DNA of 45,428 bases from Hyphomicrobiales bacterium (GCA_009377695.1 WHTP01000034.1:1-45428), one strand, 5' to 3'. Shown: positions 17,078-25,894, numbered from the stretch's first letter. Translations and numbers: made by a program. The notes: generated from the letters alone by a model not told the origin.

Positions 17078-17746
17078 TCAGACTGCGAGCTTCACCTTTG
17101 CGACCGCCTCACCGATCTGGCCGGCGGGGTTGCCTTGCGTCTGCATGGTAAAGACCTCGGTCACGCTGGTGTAGTCCATGTAGCCGAGGCGCGCGAGCGG
17201 GCGGATCTTCTTGATGTCGATCTTGCCGTCGGCGCCGATCACATCGTCGCGGATATGAATCCCGACCACCTCACCGATCACGACGTGATGCGCGGAATGC
17301 CGCCGGTTCGCGGGCAGCGTCCACGTCCCATGATACTTGCATTCGAGATGGATCGGAGATTCGGCGACCCGCGGCGGCCGCACGAGCTTCGACGGAATCT
17401 TGTTGAGCCCGGCCAGTTCGAACTCGTCGACGTCGGGATCGACGAACTGCGACGTGACGTTGATCTGCTCGCGCAGCTCGTAGGTCGCCATGTTGACCAC
17501 GAACTCCCCGGTTTCCTCCGCATTGGTGACTGAATCCTTGCGCTGGCCGGTGCCGGTGCGGTTCGAGCCGGAGAAGCACACGAACGGCGGATCGTAGTTG
17601 AGCTGGTTGAACATGCTGAACGGTGCGAGATTGATGATGCCGTCGTGGCTTACCGTCGAGACCCAGCCGATCGGCCGCGGCACGACGCAGGACTTGAAGG
17701 GATTGAACGGCAGTCCGTGGTTGTTCTTGGCGGTTTCGTAAAACAC
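17078..17746 (-). CDS. Flavin reductase-like FMN-binding protein
   Basis: A 222-residue member of the flavin reductase-like (flavoredoxin) family, a split-barrel FMN-binding fold. The FMN-loop region reads CVVPRPIGWVSTVSHDGIINLAPFSMFN, and DPPFVCFSGS follows, both typical. H-rich HSAHHVVIGEVVGIHI lies later. Members reduce free flavin for monooxygenases or act in aromatic metabolism; the partner is unknown. The start is GTG at 17746, supported by GGAGGAAGCAC just upstream. It is divergent from the MmgE/PrpD gene across a gap that holds a paired-hairpin repeat. Confidence 0.88.
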   Translation of the reverse strand: MFYETAKNNHGLPFNPFKSCVVPRPIGWVSTVSHDGIINLAPFSMFNQLNYDPPFVCFSGSNRTGTGQRKDSVTNAEETGEFVVNMATYELREQINVTSQFVDPDVDEFELAGLNKIPSKLVRPPRVAESPIHLECKYHGTWTLPANRRHSAHHVVIGEVVGIHIRDDVIGADGKIDIKKIRPLARLGYMDYTSVTEVFTMQTQGNPAGQIGEAVAKVKLAV

Positions 17747-17787
17747 GTGCTTCCTCCATCGGCCGATTTTTTTTGGAGCGATCCGGG

Positions 17788-17948
17788 CTAGTGTCCCGCC
17801 GAAGTTCGTACAACCTCCAGGGACCTCCGATACGAACTTCGGAATCGAAGGACACTAGCAACTTATTGATTCCAGTGTGGCTTAGGTTCAGAAGTCCGCA
17901 ATTCGGACTCGCCGCAACACTGTTGCGGACTTCTGAACCGCCACACTG
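17788..17948. repeat. Paired-hairpin repeat, copy 1
   Basis: Hairpin A: CTAGTGTCC (17788-17796) with GGACACTAG (17850-17858), inner CCGAAGTTCGTA (17799-17810) with TACGAACTTCGG (17831-17842). Spacer CAACTTATTGATTC. Hairpin B: CAGTGTGG (17873-17880) with CCACACTG (17941-17948), inner GGTTCAGAAGTCCGCA (17885-17900) with its exact complement (17924-17939). It lies between divergent genes (17746 and 18026). Confidence 0.93.
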
Positions 17949-18025
17949 GTGTCATTCTAGGTCATGCGCAATGATAGGCGCTAGTGTCGCGGGACAATGA
18001 TGAACACAAGAGCGGGAGGGTTTGA

Positions 18026-19396
18026 ATGCCAGGTGAAGCAACCGGCGTGTTGGCAGAATTTGCAGCCTCGCTCGGCTTTGATGATGTCCCGGAGAGCGTG
18101 CGGGGGCATTGCAAAAACCTTCTCCTCGATGCGCTGGCCTGCGCATTGTCCGGCCACCAGGGCGAGGAAACCCACCAGCTTGAGGCGCTGGCGGGTGCGC
18201 TCGCGCAATCGAGCGAAGCCGGCATCATCGGGGGCGGCCGCCTGTCGCTCGCGGGCGCGACGCTGCTCAATGGCTACCTGATCACCGCAACGACGATGTG
18301 CGATGTGCATCGTGCAACGATGACTCACATTACGCCGGAGGTGATCCCGCCAGCGCTTGCAATCGCCGAGCGCGATGGCAACTCGGGCCGCGACCTGCTC
18401 GCCGCCATCGCCGCCGGTTGCGAGGTCACGACGCGGATCGGCAATGGCCTCGACTATCCGGAATTCCGCAAGCGCGGCTGGCATGGCCCGGGCGTGCTCG
18501 GGCCGTTCGGCGCGGCCGCCGCGGCCGGCCGCCTGCGTGGCTTTGACACCGACACCATGGCGCGCGCCTTCGGCCTCGCAGGCAGCCAGTCCGCCGGCAC
18601 CTACCCCGCCTGGGGAACGCCGACCGTAAAATTCCACCAATGCCGCGGCGCCCTCTCCGGGCTGATGGCCGCCCTGCTCGCCGAGCAGCAATTCGTTGCG
18701 ACGCGCGAATTCCTCACCGCCAAGGACGGCGGCCTGTTCAACACCTACGCCAATGGCGGGCGGCTCGATCTCGCCGTCGGCGACCTCGGCAAGCGTTGGG
18801 AGCTCGAGCAGATTGCGCTGCGGCTACGGCCGTCGGCATCGCTGATGCAGGGGATGAACACCGCGTTGTTCGATATCCTTGCGCAGCACGCGATCGATCC
18901 GGCGGCGGTCAAGACCGTGCGGGTGACGCTGCCGCCGATGGCGTTCGACATGCACGGCAAGCTGCCGGTCTACAAGGCCAAGTTCGAAGCGCTGATCTCC
19001 GCGCATTACACCGCGGCCGTCATCCTGCACGATCGTTCGCTCACGCTCGCGGAGTTCGAGCCGGCGCGCTACGACGATCCAAAACTGCGGCGATTCGCCG
19101 AGCATCAGGTCGTGACGCGCGTCGATCCGTCGCTGACCATCGTGCAGACGGTCGTCGACGTCGAGATGACCAATGGCGCCGTGCACACGGTGCGCAGCGA
19201 CCACCCGAAGGGATCGTTCGAGAACCCCCTCACGCGCAAAGAGGTCGAGCACAAATTCCGCGTCTACGCCAAGGGGCGCCTGCCGGCGTCGGCGATCGAG
19301 GATGTCATTGCGGCGGTGAACGGACTTGAGCATCTGCCCTCCGTGAGCGCGCTCATGGACATGCTCAGCCCCGCCAAACGACGCGACGCTGCTTAA
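18026..19396 (+). CDS. MmgE/PrpD family protein
   Basis: A 456-residue protein of the MmgE/PrpD family, which includes 2-methylcitrate dehydratase and cis-aconitate decarboxylase. Seen: LLLDALACALSG near the N-terminus, LLNGYLITATTMCDVHRATMTHITPEVIPPALA (the usual D-H region), GPFGAAAAAGRL, FGLAGSQSAGTYP and TVKFHQCRGALSG. The substrate is probably a tricarboxylic or related acid, but no methylcitrate-cycle genes are nearby, so true PrpD is unlikely. A good ribosome-binding site (GGGAGGGTTTGA) precedes ATG 18026. It converges on Bug protein 2; such proteins often sit beside Bug binding proteins, which suggests uptake and breakdown of an organic acid. Confidence 0.9.
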   Translation: MPGEATGVLAEFAASLGFDDVPESVRGHCKNLLLDALACALSGHQGEETHQLEALAGALAQSSEAGIIGGGRLSLAGATLLNGYLITATTMCDVHRATMTHITPEVIPPALAIAERDGNSGRDLLAAIAAGCEVTTRIGNGLDYPEFRKRGWHGPGVLGPFGAAAAAGRLRGFDTDTMARAFGLAGSQSAGTYPAWGTPTVKFHQCRGALSGLMAALLAEQQFVATREFLTAKDGGLFNTYANGGRLDLAVGDLGKRWELEQIALRLRPSASLMQGMNTALFDILAQHAIDPAAVKTVRVTLPPMAFDMHGKLPVYKAKFEALISAHYTAAVILHDRSLTLAEFEPARYDDPKLRRFAEHQVVTRVDPSLTIVQTVVDVEMTNGAVHTVRSDHPKGSFENPLTRKEVEHKFRVYAKGRLPASAIEDVIAAVNGLEHLPSVSALMDMLSPAKRRDAA

Positions 19397-19412
19397 GCAA
19401 TCATCGCTTTTG

Positions 19413-19580
19413 CGTGTCCCGGGCGCACTGCAGCACGCAGTGCTGCTGTGCAGACCAGGGACCCCGGTTTCTTCCATATCAAAGTAACCGAACCGGGGTC
19501 CCGGATCGGCAGTGCACCGCTTCGCGCTGCCATAGCGCGTCGAAGACGCGCGTAAACGCGCTAATCGCATCCGGGACACG
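19413..19580. repeat. Palindromic repeat between convergent genes (CGTGTCCCGG type)
   Basis: CGTGTCCCGG (19413-19422) is mirrored by CCGGGACACG (19571-19580). An inner pair GACCCCGGTT / AACCGGGGTC surrounds a TTCCATATCAAAG loop near 19470. It fills the gap between the MmgE/PrpD stop (19396) and the Bug protein 2 stop (19586). It looks like another dispersed repeat and may end transcripts in both directions. Confidence 0.8.
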
Positions 19581-19585
19581 AGGCG

Positions 19586-20578
19586 CTACTTCCCCGACGC
19601 GAGCTTCTGGAACTCCGCGATCACGTCAGGCGTGGTCGCGGCGGCGAGCGATCGCATCATGTCGGCGAGCTTGCCGCCCTCGATCGGGCGGCCGACCGGC
19701 AATTCCACCCGCCGCGCGTCGGCCTGATAGTCCGGATCCTGCGCCATTGCCAGGAACGCTTTGCGCAAAGTGGCCGTCTGCTCTGCCGGAATCCCGGGCG
19801 GCCCGATCATTGGCACACCGAATGTGTCGGTCGCCAACACCAGATCGAGCACGGGGCGATGCTGCGGGCGGACGACGTCACGCACCAGTGGCAGCCCCGG
19901 ATAGCGATCCGACGACTGCACGATCGGCACCACCTGCTTCGCCAGTGCCGCGCGATTGGCGAGACCATCGCCGGTGGTGAAGGAGCCGTCGACCTCGCCC
20001 TGCTCCAGCGCGAGCAGGATGCGCGCGGTCGAGACGTAGCCAAGAACGACCCGGATCGGCGCGCCGGCGGCAGCGAGCAGGTTCGGCACGGTGGCCGTGT
20101 GCGTGCCGGCACCGAGGGCACCGAAGCTCACCGGCTTTGCCGACGTCTTCAGCTCATCGAATGTCGTGATGCCGGTCGCGGTGCGGATATAGGCCGCCGA
20201 GGTCACCGAGCCAGGGCTGCCGATATAGGTGAGCGTCAAGGGATCGAAGGCAACGCCCTGCCGCTTGACGATGCCCTCGACGAACCAGGAGCGGCCGGGG
20301 ACGCCGAGCGTCAGCCCGTCCGGCGCCACCCGCCGCACCAGGTGGTTCAGCGACACGATGCCGGCGGCGCCTTCCATGTTCTGGACGGTGACGGCGGGGT
20401 TCCCCGGAATGAAGCGTCCGAGGTGGCGCGTCACGGCGCGCGCCGTCGTGTCGACCCCGCCGCCCGGCGCGTAGCCGACAATCACGGTCAGCGTCTTGCC
20501 CTGGTAGAAGTCGGCGGCAGCCGCAGGCGCGGCTACCAGGACTCCCAAGCCGACCAACAGCGCGCGAAAGAACTGCAT
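19586..20578 (-). CDS. Bug/TctC-family periplasmic solute-binding protein (2)
   Basis: A 330-residue binding protein of the Bug family, but of the more divergent branch: after a Sec signal peptide (FFRALLVGLGVLVAAPAAAA) comes DFYQGKTLTVIVGYAPGGGVDTTARAV, then IPGNPAVTVQNMEGAAGIVSLNHL. This GKT-type start is common in members linked to aromatic-acid or MmgE/PrpD neighbourhoods. The C-terminal half has the usual ligand-lobe hinge. No TctA/B nearby. The start at 20578 has a poor ribosome-binding site; an in-frame TTG at 20590 is an alternative. It is divergent from the molybdenum hydroxylase gene, with a paired-hairpin repeat between. Confidence 0.88.
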   Translation of the reverse strand: MQFFRALLVGLGVLVAAPAAAADFYQGKTLTVIVGYAPGGGVDTTARAVTRHLGRFIPGNPAVTVQNMEGAAGIVSLNHLVRRVAPDGLTLGVPGRSWFVEGIVKRQGVAFDPLTLTYIGSPGSVTSAAYIRTATGITTFDELKTSAKPVSFGALGAGTHTATVPNLLAAAGAPIRVVLGYVSTARILLALEQGEVDGSFTTGDGLANRAALAKQVVPIVQSSDRYPGLPLVRDVVRPQHRPVLDLVLATDTFGVPMIGPPGIPAEQTATLRKAFLAMAQDPDYQADARRVELPVGRPIEGGKLADMMRSLAAATTPDVIAEFQKLASGK

Positions 20579-20620
20579 TGATTTGCCCAATCAATAGCCA
20601 CGCCGGAGGCATGTGCGTGC

Positions 20621-20785
20621 TGGTGTCCCGATTCCGAAGTTCGTACTATTTCGCAGCGGCCTCTTAAACGAACTTCGGAATCGAAGGACACTAGCAACTT
20701 ATTGAATCTAGTGTGGCTTTGGTTCAGAAGTCCGCATGTCGGACTCGCCGCGAGAATGATGCGGACTTCTGAACCGCCACACTAG
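20621..20785. repeat. Paired-hairpin repeat, copy 2
   Basis: Hairpin A: CGATTCCGAAGTTCGT (20629-20644) with its exact complement (20668-20683), outer GTGTCC and GGACACTAG ending at 20694. Spacer CAACTTATTGAAT. Hairpin B: CTAGTGTGG (20708-20716) with CCACACTAG (20777-20785), inner GGTTCAGAAGTCCGCAT (20721-20737) with its complement (20759-20775). The most regular copy in the window. It occupies the 327-bp gap between divergent starts 20578 and 20906; nothing else is seen in that gap. Confidence 0.95.
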
Positions 20786-20905
20786 CTATTCGGGCCGATG
20801 TGACAGGCCTTGACCCCCGAAAGCAATGCCGCGATACATTTCGCCGCAATCCAGCTTTCTGGCGTTGAACGCCACCGACACCTTCAAACAACACTTCAGG
20901 ACATC

Positions 20906-23233
20906 ATGGGCGAATTTGGAATTGGCCAGCCGGTCCCGCGGGAAGAAGACCCTTACCTTGTGCGCGGCGACGGCCGCTATGTCGACGACGTCAGCCTCGT
21001 CAATCAGGCGCGCGCCTATGTGCTGCGCTCGCAGTACTCACACGCCAAGGTCGTGTCGATCGATGTGAAACGCGCGCGGCAATCGCCTGGCGTGCTTCAC
21101 ATCCTGACCGGCAACGATTCAGCAGTACTCGCGCTTGGCCTTCAGAAGCCGAAGCAGCCGCGCAAGCGGCGCGATGGCTCTCCGCAATTCGCCACACCGC
21201 AGCCGCTGCTCGCGCGCGACCGCGTGCGCTACATCGGCCAGCCGGTCGCAATGGTGATCGCGGAGACGCTCAACGAGGCGAAGGACGCCGCCGAGCTGAT
21301 CGAGGTCGAATACGAGGGTCTGCCGTCGGTGACCACGCTGGAACAGGCGATCGTGCCCGGCGCACCGGCCGTGTGGGAGGAGTGCCGCGACAACGTCGCC
21401 TTCGTGCACGAGGCCGGCAACAAGGCGGCGGCCGAGGAGGCCATCGCCAAGGCCGATCACGTGATCAAGCACCGCATGGTGATCAACCGGCTTACCACGG
21501 TGTCGATGGAGCCGCGCGGCTGCCTCGCCGACTACGATGCGCGCGACGACCGCTACACCCTGCGCTGCACGGTGCAGGGGCCGCATCAAGTGCGGCGCAC
21601 ACTCGCGCAGGACGTCTTCCGCATCCCGGAGAACAAAATCCGCGTGATCTCGGACAATGTCGGCGGCGGCTTCGGCATGAAGGGCGGCGTCTATCCGGAA
21701 TATCAGCTCGCGATGCTGGCGGCGAAGCTCACCGGCCGGCCGGTGAAATGGATCGGCGACCGCAGCGAGTCCTTTCTCTCGGACGAGCACTGCCGTGACA
21801 ACGTCACCGAAGCCGAGCTCGCGCTCGACAAAGATGGAAAGTTTCTTGCAATACGCGCGAAGAACTACTGCAATATCGGCGCCTACAACGCCAGCGACCG
21901 CAGCGCCGGTCCCCCCACCAACAATATCGGCGTGCTCGCGGGCACCTATACGTTCCCGGCCGGCCACGTCGAGGTGAACGGCACCTTCACCAACACCATG
22001 CTCACCGGCCCGTATCGCGGCGCCGGACGGCCGGAGGCCGCCTATGTCGTCGAAACGCTGGTCGATCTTGCAGCACGCAAGCTCGACATCGATCCCGCGG
22101 AATTGCGCCGCCGCAACATGATCCCGAAGGAGGCGATGCCGTTCAAGACGGCGCTCGTCTACACGTATGACTGCGGCGACTTCGGCAAGAACCTCGCCGA
22201 CTGCCTCGATATGGCTGACTACAAAGGCTTCGAGAAGCGCCTGCGGGATTCGTCAAAGCAGGGCAAGCTGCGTGGGCTCGGCATCTCGAGCACCGTCGAA
22301 GCCTCGAACGCGGGTCTCATCGAACATTCGGAGCTGCGCTTCGATCAATCGGGCGCGCTCACGGTCGCGATGGGCACGCATGATCACGGCCAGGGCCACG
22401 CCACTGCGTTCCGGCAGATCATCGCCGACAAGCTCGGCATCCCGCCCGAGCGCGTGCGCTATCAATACGGCGACACCGACCAGGTTGCGATCGGCACCGG
22501 CACTTTCGGCTCACGCTCGATGGCCTGCGGCGGCACTGCGCTGCTCGCCGCCGCCGACAAGATCATCGCCAAGGGCAAGAAGCTCGCGGCGCACACGCTC
22601 GAAGCCGCCGAACACGACATCGTGTTCGAGAAGGGCAAGTTCACCGTCGCCGGCACCGACAAGGCCATCGACCTCGCCGAGGTCGCCCGTCGCTCTTTCA
22701 ACCTGAAGGCGCTGCCGCCGGGAATGGAAGCCGGCATGTTCGAGAGCGGCACCTACGACGGCGGCGAGCGCACTTATCCGAACGGCTGCCATGTGGTCGA
22801 GGTCGAGATCGACGAGGCGACCGGCGCGATCGAGATCGTGCGCTATCACGCGGTGGATGACGTCGGCCACATGATCAATCCGATGCTTGTCGAAGGCCAG
22901 CTCCACGGCGGCATCGCCATGGGTGTCGGCCAGGCGCTGATCGAGAGCATCGTCTACGAGGGCGACCAGATCGTCACCGGCTCGTTCATGGACTACGGTA
23001 TGCCGCGCGCCGACAACTTCTGCGAATTCGTCGCCGGCGAAAACGAAGTGCCGACGAAGACGAATCCGCTCGGCGTGAAGGGTGCGGGCGAATCCGGCAC
23101 CGTCGGTGCGCTGCCGGCCGTGATGAACGCGGTCAACAACGCGCTCGCGCAGATCGGTGCGCCTTATGTGCAAATGCCGGCGACGCCGGAGAAAGTCTGG
23201 CGCGCGATCGAGGACGCGCGGGCGAAGCAGTAA
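20906..23233 (+). CDS. Molybdenum hydroxylase large subunit (xanthine dehydrogenase / CoxL-like)
   Basis: A 775-residue molybdopterin-binding subunit of the xanthine dehydrogenase / aldehyde oxidase / CO dehydrogenase family. Residues about 10-130 are the a/b hammerhead domain (DPYLVRGDGRYVDDV). The Mo-binding part has NVGGGFGMKGG (about 250), PYRGAGR (about 369-375) and VKGAGESGT with the catalytic Glu at about 729. The loop is PYRGAGR, not the AYRCSFR of true CO dehydrogenase, so CO oxidation is unlikely; an aldehyde or N-heterocycle hydroxylase is more plausible. AGGACATC precedes ATG 20906. The usual FAD (CoxM) and 2Fe-2S (CoxS) subunits are not adjacent, so it must pair with subunits encoded elsewhere. 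Confidence 0.93.
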   Translation: MGEFGIGQPVPREEDPYLVRGDGRYVDDVSLVNQARAYVLRSQYSHAKVVSIDVKRARQSPGVLHILTGNDSAVLALGLQKPKQPRKRRDGSPQFATPQPLLARDRVRYIGQPVAMVIAETLNEAKDAAELIEVEYEGLPSVTTLEQAIVPGAPAVWEECRDNVAFVHEAGNKAAAEEAIAKADHVIKHRMVINRLTTVSMEPRGCLADYDARDDRYTLRCTVQGPHQVRRTLAQDVFRIPENKIRVISDNVGGGFGMKGGVYPEYQLAMLAAKLTGRPVKWIGDRSESFLSDEHCRDNVTEAELALDKDGKFLAIRAKNYCNIGAYNASDRSAGPPTNNIGVLAGTYTFPAGHVEVNGTFTNTMLTGPYRGAGRPEAAYVVETLVDLAARKLDIDPAELRRRNMIPKEAMPFKTALVYTYDCGDFGKNLADCLDMADYKGFEKRLRDSSKQGKLRGLGISSTVEASNAGLIEHSELRFDQSGALTVAMGTHDHGQGHATAFRQIIADKLGIPPERVRYQYGDTDQVAIGTGTFGSRSMACGGTALLAAADKIIAKGKKLAAHTLEAAEHDIVFEKGKFTVAGTDKAIDLAEVARRSFNLKALPPGMEAGMFESGTYDGGERTYPNGCHVVEVEIDEATGAIEIVRYHAVDDVGHMINPMLVEGQLHGGIAMGVGQALIESIVYEGDQIVTGSFMDYGMPRADNFCEFVAGENEVPTKTNPLGVKGAGESGTVGALPAVMNAVNNALAQIGAPYVQMPATPEKVWRAIEDARAKQ

Positions 23234-23241
23234 ATCTCACC

Positions 23242-23297
23242 CCGTCACCCTGAGGCGCGAGCGAAGCGAGCCTTCGGCGGGCACCTCAGGATGACGG
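23242..23297. repeat. GTCATCCTGAGG-type palindromic repeat, copy 2 (short)
   Basis: CCGTCACCCTGAGG (23242-23255) is mirrored by CCTCAGGATGACGG (23284-23297) with one mismatch and a 28-base loop containing GCGAGCGAAGCGAGC. It lies between convergent stops at 23233 and 23323. It is a short form of the repeats at 7811 and 39281, lacking the middle arms. Confidence 0.85.
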
Positions 23298-23322
23298 ATC
23301 AGGAATTGCGCCGGTGGTGCAA

Positions 23323-24033
23323 CTACTCCGCTGCCGCCAATCCCTTCTTCGCGTTGCTGCGCAGGCGGCCGATCAGCATGTCGGTCGACATCACGTCCCC
23401 GAACGTCAGATAGAACGCCGCCAGCGAGGCGTTGTGGTCCTCGTCACAGGCCGCGGCGTTGCCGTCCGAGACCATCACGGTCTTGAAGTTGCACATCATG
23501 GCGTCGCGCGCGGTCGACTCGCAGCACACATTGGTGACGGTGCCGGTGACCAGGATCGTGTCGATGCCTTTGGCACGCAGCACGTCGGCCAGATTCGATG
23601 AGCCCTGGATGAACGCGGAGAACCGCATCTTCTCGACGAAGATGTCGTCCGGCCGTGCATCGAGCGTCTCCCACAACTGGTAGCCCTTGCTGCCGGGCGC
23701 CAGCGCCTCGGCGCGCTTTTTGTTCTGCTCGGGCTTGCTGATGTCGTAATAGACCGACCAGCTCGTCTTGGTCTCTTCAGTGAAGGCGGTCTGGACCCAG
23801 ACCACCACGCCACCGGTTTCACGCACCGCCTGCGCGAGCCGATTGATGTTGGGCACGATCTCCTGCGCCTCGAGGCAGAGCGAATGCGCCACGCCTGGCA
23901 TCATGAAGGCGTTCTGCATGTCGACCACAATCAGCGCGGCACGCGCCGGATCGAGATCGTCGTGGATGTGCTCGCGGCCGCGCCTTGCAATCACACGATC
24001 GACGACCGACTGCGGAATGGCGATCTTGTGCAT
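23323..24033 (-). CDS. Isochorismatase-family cysteine hydrolase
   Basis: A 236-residue hydrolase of the isochorismatase-like superfamily. The triad is visible: D38 in ALIVVDMQNAF, K135 in FVEKMRFSAF, and C170 in TGTVTNVCCESTARDA, with the usual cis-peptide region before the cysteine. Members hydrolyse amides such as nicotinamide, N-carbamoyl compounds or ureido acids; the substrate is not evident. AAGGAGCCCCTG precedes the ATG, which overlaps the stop of a tiny upstream membrane-protein gene (ATGA). It is the last gene of a five-gene operon with an IlvD/EDD dehydratase, a dienelactone hydrolase and a phosphotriesterase-like protein. Confidence 0.92.
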   Translation of the reverse strand: MHKIAIPQSVVDRVIARRGREHIHDDLDPARAALIVVDMQNAFMMPGVAHSLCLEAQEIVPNINRLAQAVRETGGVVVWVQTAFTEETKTSWSVYYDISKPEQNKKRAEALAPGSKGYQLWETLDARPDDIFVEKMRFSAFIQGSSNLADVLRAKGIDTILVTGTVTNVCCESTARDAMMCNFKTVMVSDGNAAACDEDHNASLAAFYLTFGDVMSTDMLIGRLRSNAKKGLAAAE

Positions 24034-24182
24034 CAGGGGCTCCTTGTCGTTGCGGGCGGCGGCGTATCGTCGACCGGAACAGGCCGGACATAGATGATCG
24101 AGACCAGCCAGGCGATCGCCGCCAGGATGAAGGCGATCATGCTCATGCGGCGGATGCTGCGGTTTCGGTCCGGGTCGGACAT
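24033..24182 (-). CDS. Tiny single-helix membrane protein within the catabolic operon
   Basis: A 49-residue protein: a basic N-terminus (MSDPDRNRSIRRM), one hydrophobic helix (MIAFILAAIAWLVSIIYV), and a Pro-rich tail ending PPPATTRSP. The stop overlaps the start of the cysteine hydrolase gene by one base in an ATGA arrangement, and it lies 47 bp after the phosphotriesterase-like gene, so it is translated within the operon. GAGAG lies upstream of the ATG. Positive-inside topology puts the tail in the periplasm. No family is recognised. It could be missed by automatic annotation because of its size. Confidence 0.6.
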   Translation of the reverse strand: MSDPDRNRSIRRMSMIAFILAAIAWLVSIIYVRPVPVDDTPPPATTRSP

Positions 24183-24229
24183 GCCTGCACTCTCGATTCC
24201 GGCGATGATCGGGCGAACGCGGGGCGCGG

Positions 24230-25141
24230 TCAATCCCGCCGTTTCGCGAAGGTCAGCATCCGCGCCGGGTTGTCGCACAGCATCGTCTCGATCGTCGCGT
24301 CCGGGATACCGCGCCCCTGAAGCATCGGCACAAAGTCCCGCATGACAGTCGGATAGCCGCGCCCGCCGTAGCGCGACAGCATGGTGCGGCGGGCAACGTC
24401 GGACGAGAGGATGAGCTGCCGCGCCAGCCCTCGGTCGCAGGCGTCGCGCACGAGATCGGCAAGCTCGACATTGGTCGGGCCCTTCGGGAAGCTCACTTTG
24501 TCGATGCCCATGAAGGCGCCGCAGCGCCCGACCTCGAGCAGTTCCGAGATGTCCTTCGCGGCCCCCATGTGGCTGATGACCACACGCGTCATGTCCATGC
24601 CGGCGGCTTCCAGCACGCGGATGTGCCATTGCGCCTGGCCGGTATTCGACGTGTGCGTGATGACCGGCGCGCCGGTCGCGCGCGACGCCAGCGCCGCCGC
24701 CTTGAACAATCGCTCGGCGGGCTCGTTCGGCTCGCGCGCGGTACCGACCTTGATGACGCCGCAGCGGATCTCGGTGCCGTCCGCCCCCTCCTCGATCTCG
24801 GCGATCATGGCATCGCGGATCTCCTCGACCGAGCTTGCGAGCGCGATCTCCGGGAACGGATCCCAGTAATAGCCGGCGGCGCAAACGACCTTCACGCCGG
24901 CGCGCTCACTGATCCGCCGCAGCGCCTTGGGATCGCGGCCCCAGCGCGGTGCGCTGAGATCGGTGACGGCAGCGAGGCCGAACGCCTTCGCGGCGCGCAG
25001 GTCCTCGACCACGGCGTCTTCTTCGTCCGCCCCGACCTTGTTGGCGGGACCTTTCTGCGCCGAGAGATCGATCTGCAGATGCTCGTGCGCAAGGATGCGC
25101 CCGCTGATCCCTTCGACGTCACCGGTGACGGTGCGGATCAC
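24230..25141 (-). CDS. Phosphotriesterase-family metal-dependent hydrolase (lactonase-like)
   Basis: A 303-residue TIM-barrel amidohydrolase of the phosphotriesterase family. Metal ligands are all in place: H19 and H21 (AHEHLQID), K131 (GVIKVGT, carboxylated in the family), H163 (VITHTSN), H191 (VISHMG) and D248 (LSSDVARR). Most members, apart from true paraoxonases, are lactonases acting on acyl-homoserine or sugar lactones. With an aldonate-type dehydratase and dienelactone hydrolase in the same operon, a lactone-opening role is attractive but inferred. The start is GTG at 25141, preceded by GGAGCGACCAC. It begins 24 bp after the dienelactone hydrolase stop. Confidence 0.9.
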   Translation of the reverse strand: MIRTVTGDVEGISGRILAHEHLQIDLSAQKGPANKVGADEEDAVVEDLRAAKAFGLAAVTDLSAPRWGRDPKALRRISERAGVKVVCAAGYYWDPFPEIALASSVEEIRDAMIAEIEEGADGTEIRCGVIKVGTAREPNEPAERLFKAAALASRATGAPVITHTSNTGQAQWHIRVLEAAGMDMTRVVISHMGAAKDISELLEVGRCGAFMGIDKVSFPKGPTNVELADLVRDACDRGLARQLILSSDVARRTMLSRYGGRGYPTVMRDFVPMLQGRGIPDATIETMLCDNPARMLTFAKRRD

Positions 25142-25165
25142 GTGGTCGCTCCGCTGCGCGCTGCT

Positions 25166-25894
25166 CTACAGCTTGCCGTTGAAAGCATCAGTGATGAACG
25201 CATCCAGCATCGCGTTGGTGTAGCGCGTGGCCGGCTCGTCATATTTCGCGGCCGGCAGGAAGTCCGCTTTCGGGTCGGTATAGGCGTGCACGACGCCGCC
25301 GAAATTGAGCAGCATCCAGCGCGCGCCGGCGGCGTCCATCTCGGCCTCGAACATGTCGCGATGCGCCTTGGGCGACACCGGATCGGCAGCGCCGTGCAGC
25401 ACCAGCACCTTGGCCTTGACATCGCCCTTCTTCGCCGGTTTCGGAGTCGCCAGCACCCCGTGGATCGACACCACCGCGGCGACGTCGGCGCCCTCGCGTG
25501 CGAGGTCGAGCACGTTGCTGCCGCCGTAGCAGTAGCCGATCGCAGCGCGGCGTTTGCCGTCGCCGATACCGCGCTTCGCAGCCTCCGCCGTCATAGCATC
25601 GAACGCGCCGACGATGGCGCGGCGCGTGCCCGCGACGTCTTCGATGAACGGCGCAAGAAACTCCATCGGCTGCTCGGTGCCCTTCGGACCCTTGCCCTCA
25701 CCGAACATGTCGGGGATGAACACGACATATCCATCGCTCGCGTGCCGCTGCCCGATGGCGATGTTTTGCGGGCACACGCTGAGCCAGTTTGGCGCCACCA
25801 GCAGGAGTGGTTGGCCTGTCTTGCCTTCGTCGTAGATCAATTGGCCCACGCGGCTCGCGCCGCCGACCGAATATTTCACCGCTTCGCTTTTCAC
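25166..25894 (-). CDS. Dienelactone hydrolase family protein
   Basis: A 242-residue alpha/beta hydrolase of the dienelactone hydrolase family. Catalytic residues appear as C122 in GYCYGGS, D171 in GAADPVSP and H203 in GVVHAYTD; use of Cys rather than Ser as nucleophile is typical of this family. Homologues open lactones such as 4-carboxymethylenebut-2-en-4-olide in aromatic breakdown, though many have other ester substrates. The start is GTG at 25894, with GAGGGGG upstream; the frame extends farther 5' but into the preceding gene. It follows the IlvD/EDD stop by 19 bp and precedes the phosphotriesterase-like gene by 24 bp. Confidence 0.92.
   Translation of the reverse strand: MKSEAVKYSVGGASRVGQLIYDEGKTGQPLLLVAPNWLSVCPQNIAIGQRHASDGYVVFIPDMFGEGKGPKGTEQPMEFLAPFIEDVAGTRRAIVGAFDAMTAEAAKRGIGDGKRRAAIGYCYGGSNVLDLAREGADVAAVVSIHGVLATPKPAKKGDVKAKVLVLHGAADPVSPKAHRDMFEAEMDAAGARWMLLNFGGVVHAYTDPKADFLPAAKYDEPATRYTNAMLDAFITDAFNGKL

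Noticed and set aside
20906-23233. CO dehydrogenase CoxL
   Set aside because: The active-site loop is PYRGAGR, not the AYRCSFR signature of CO-oxidising form I enzymes.
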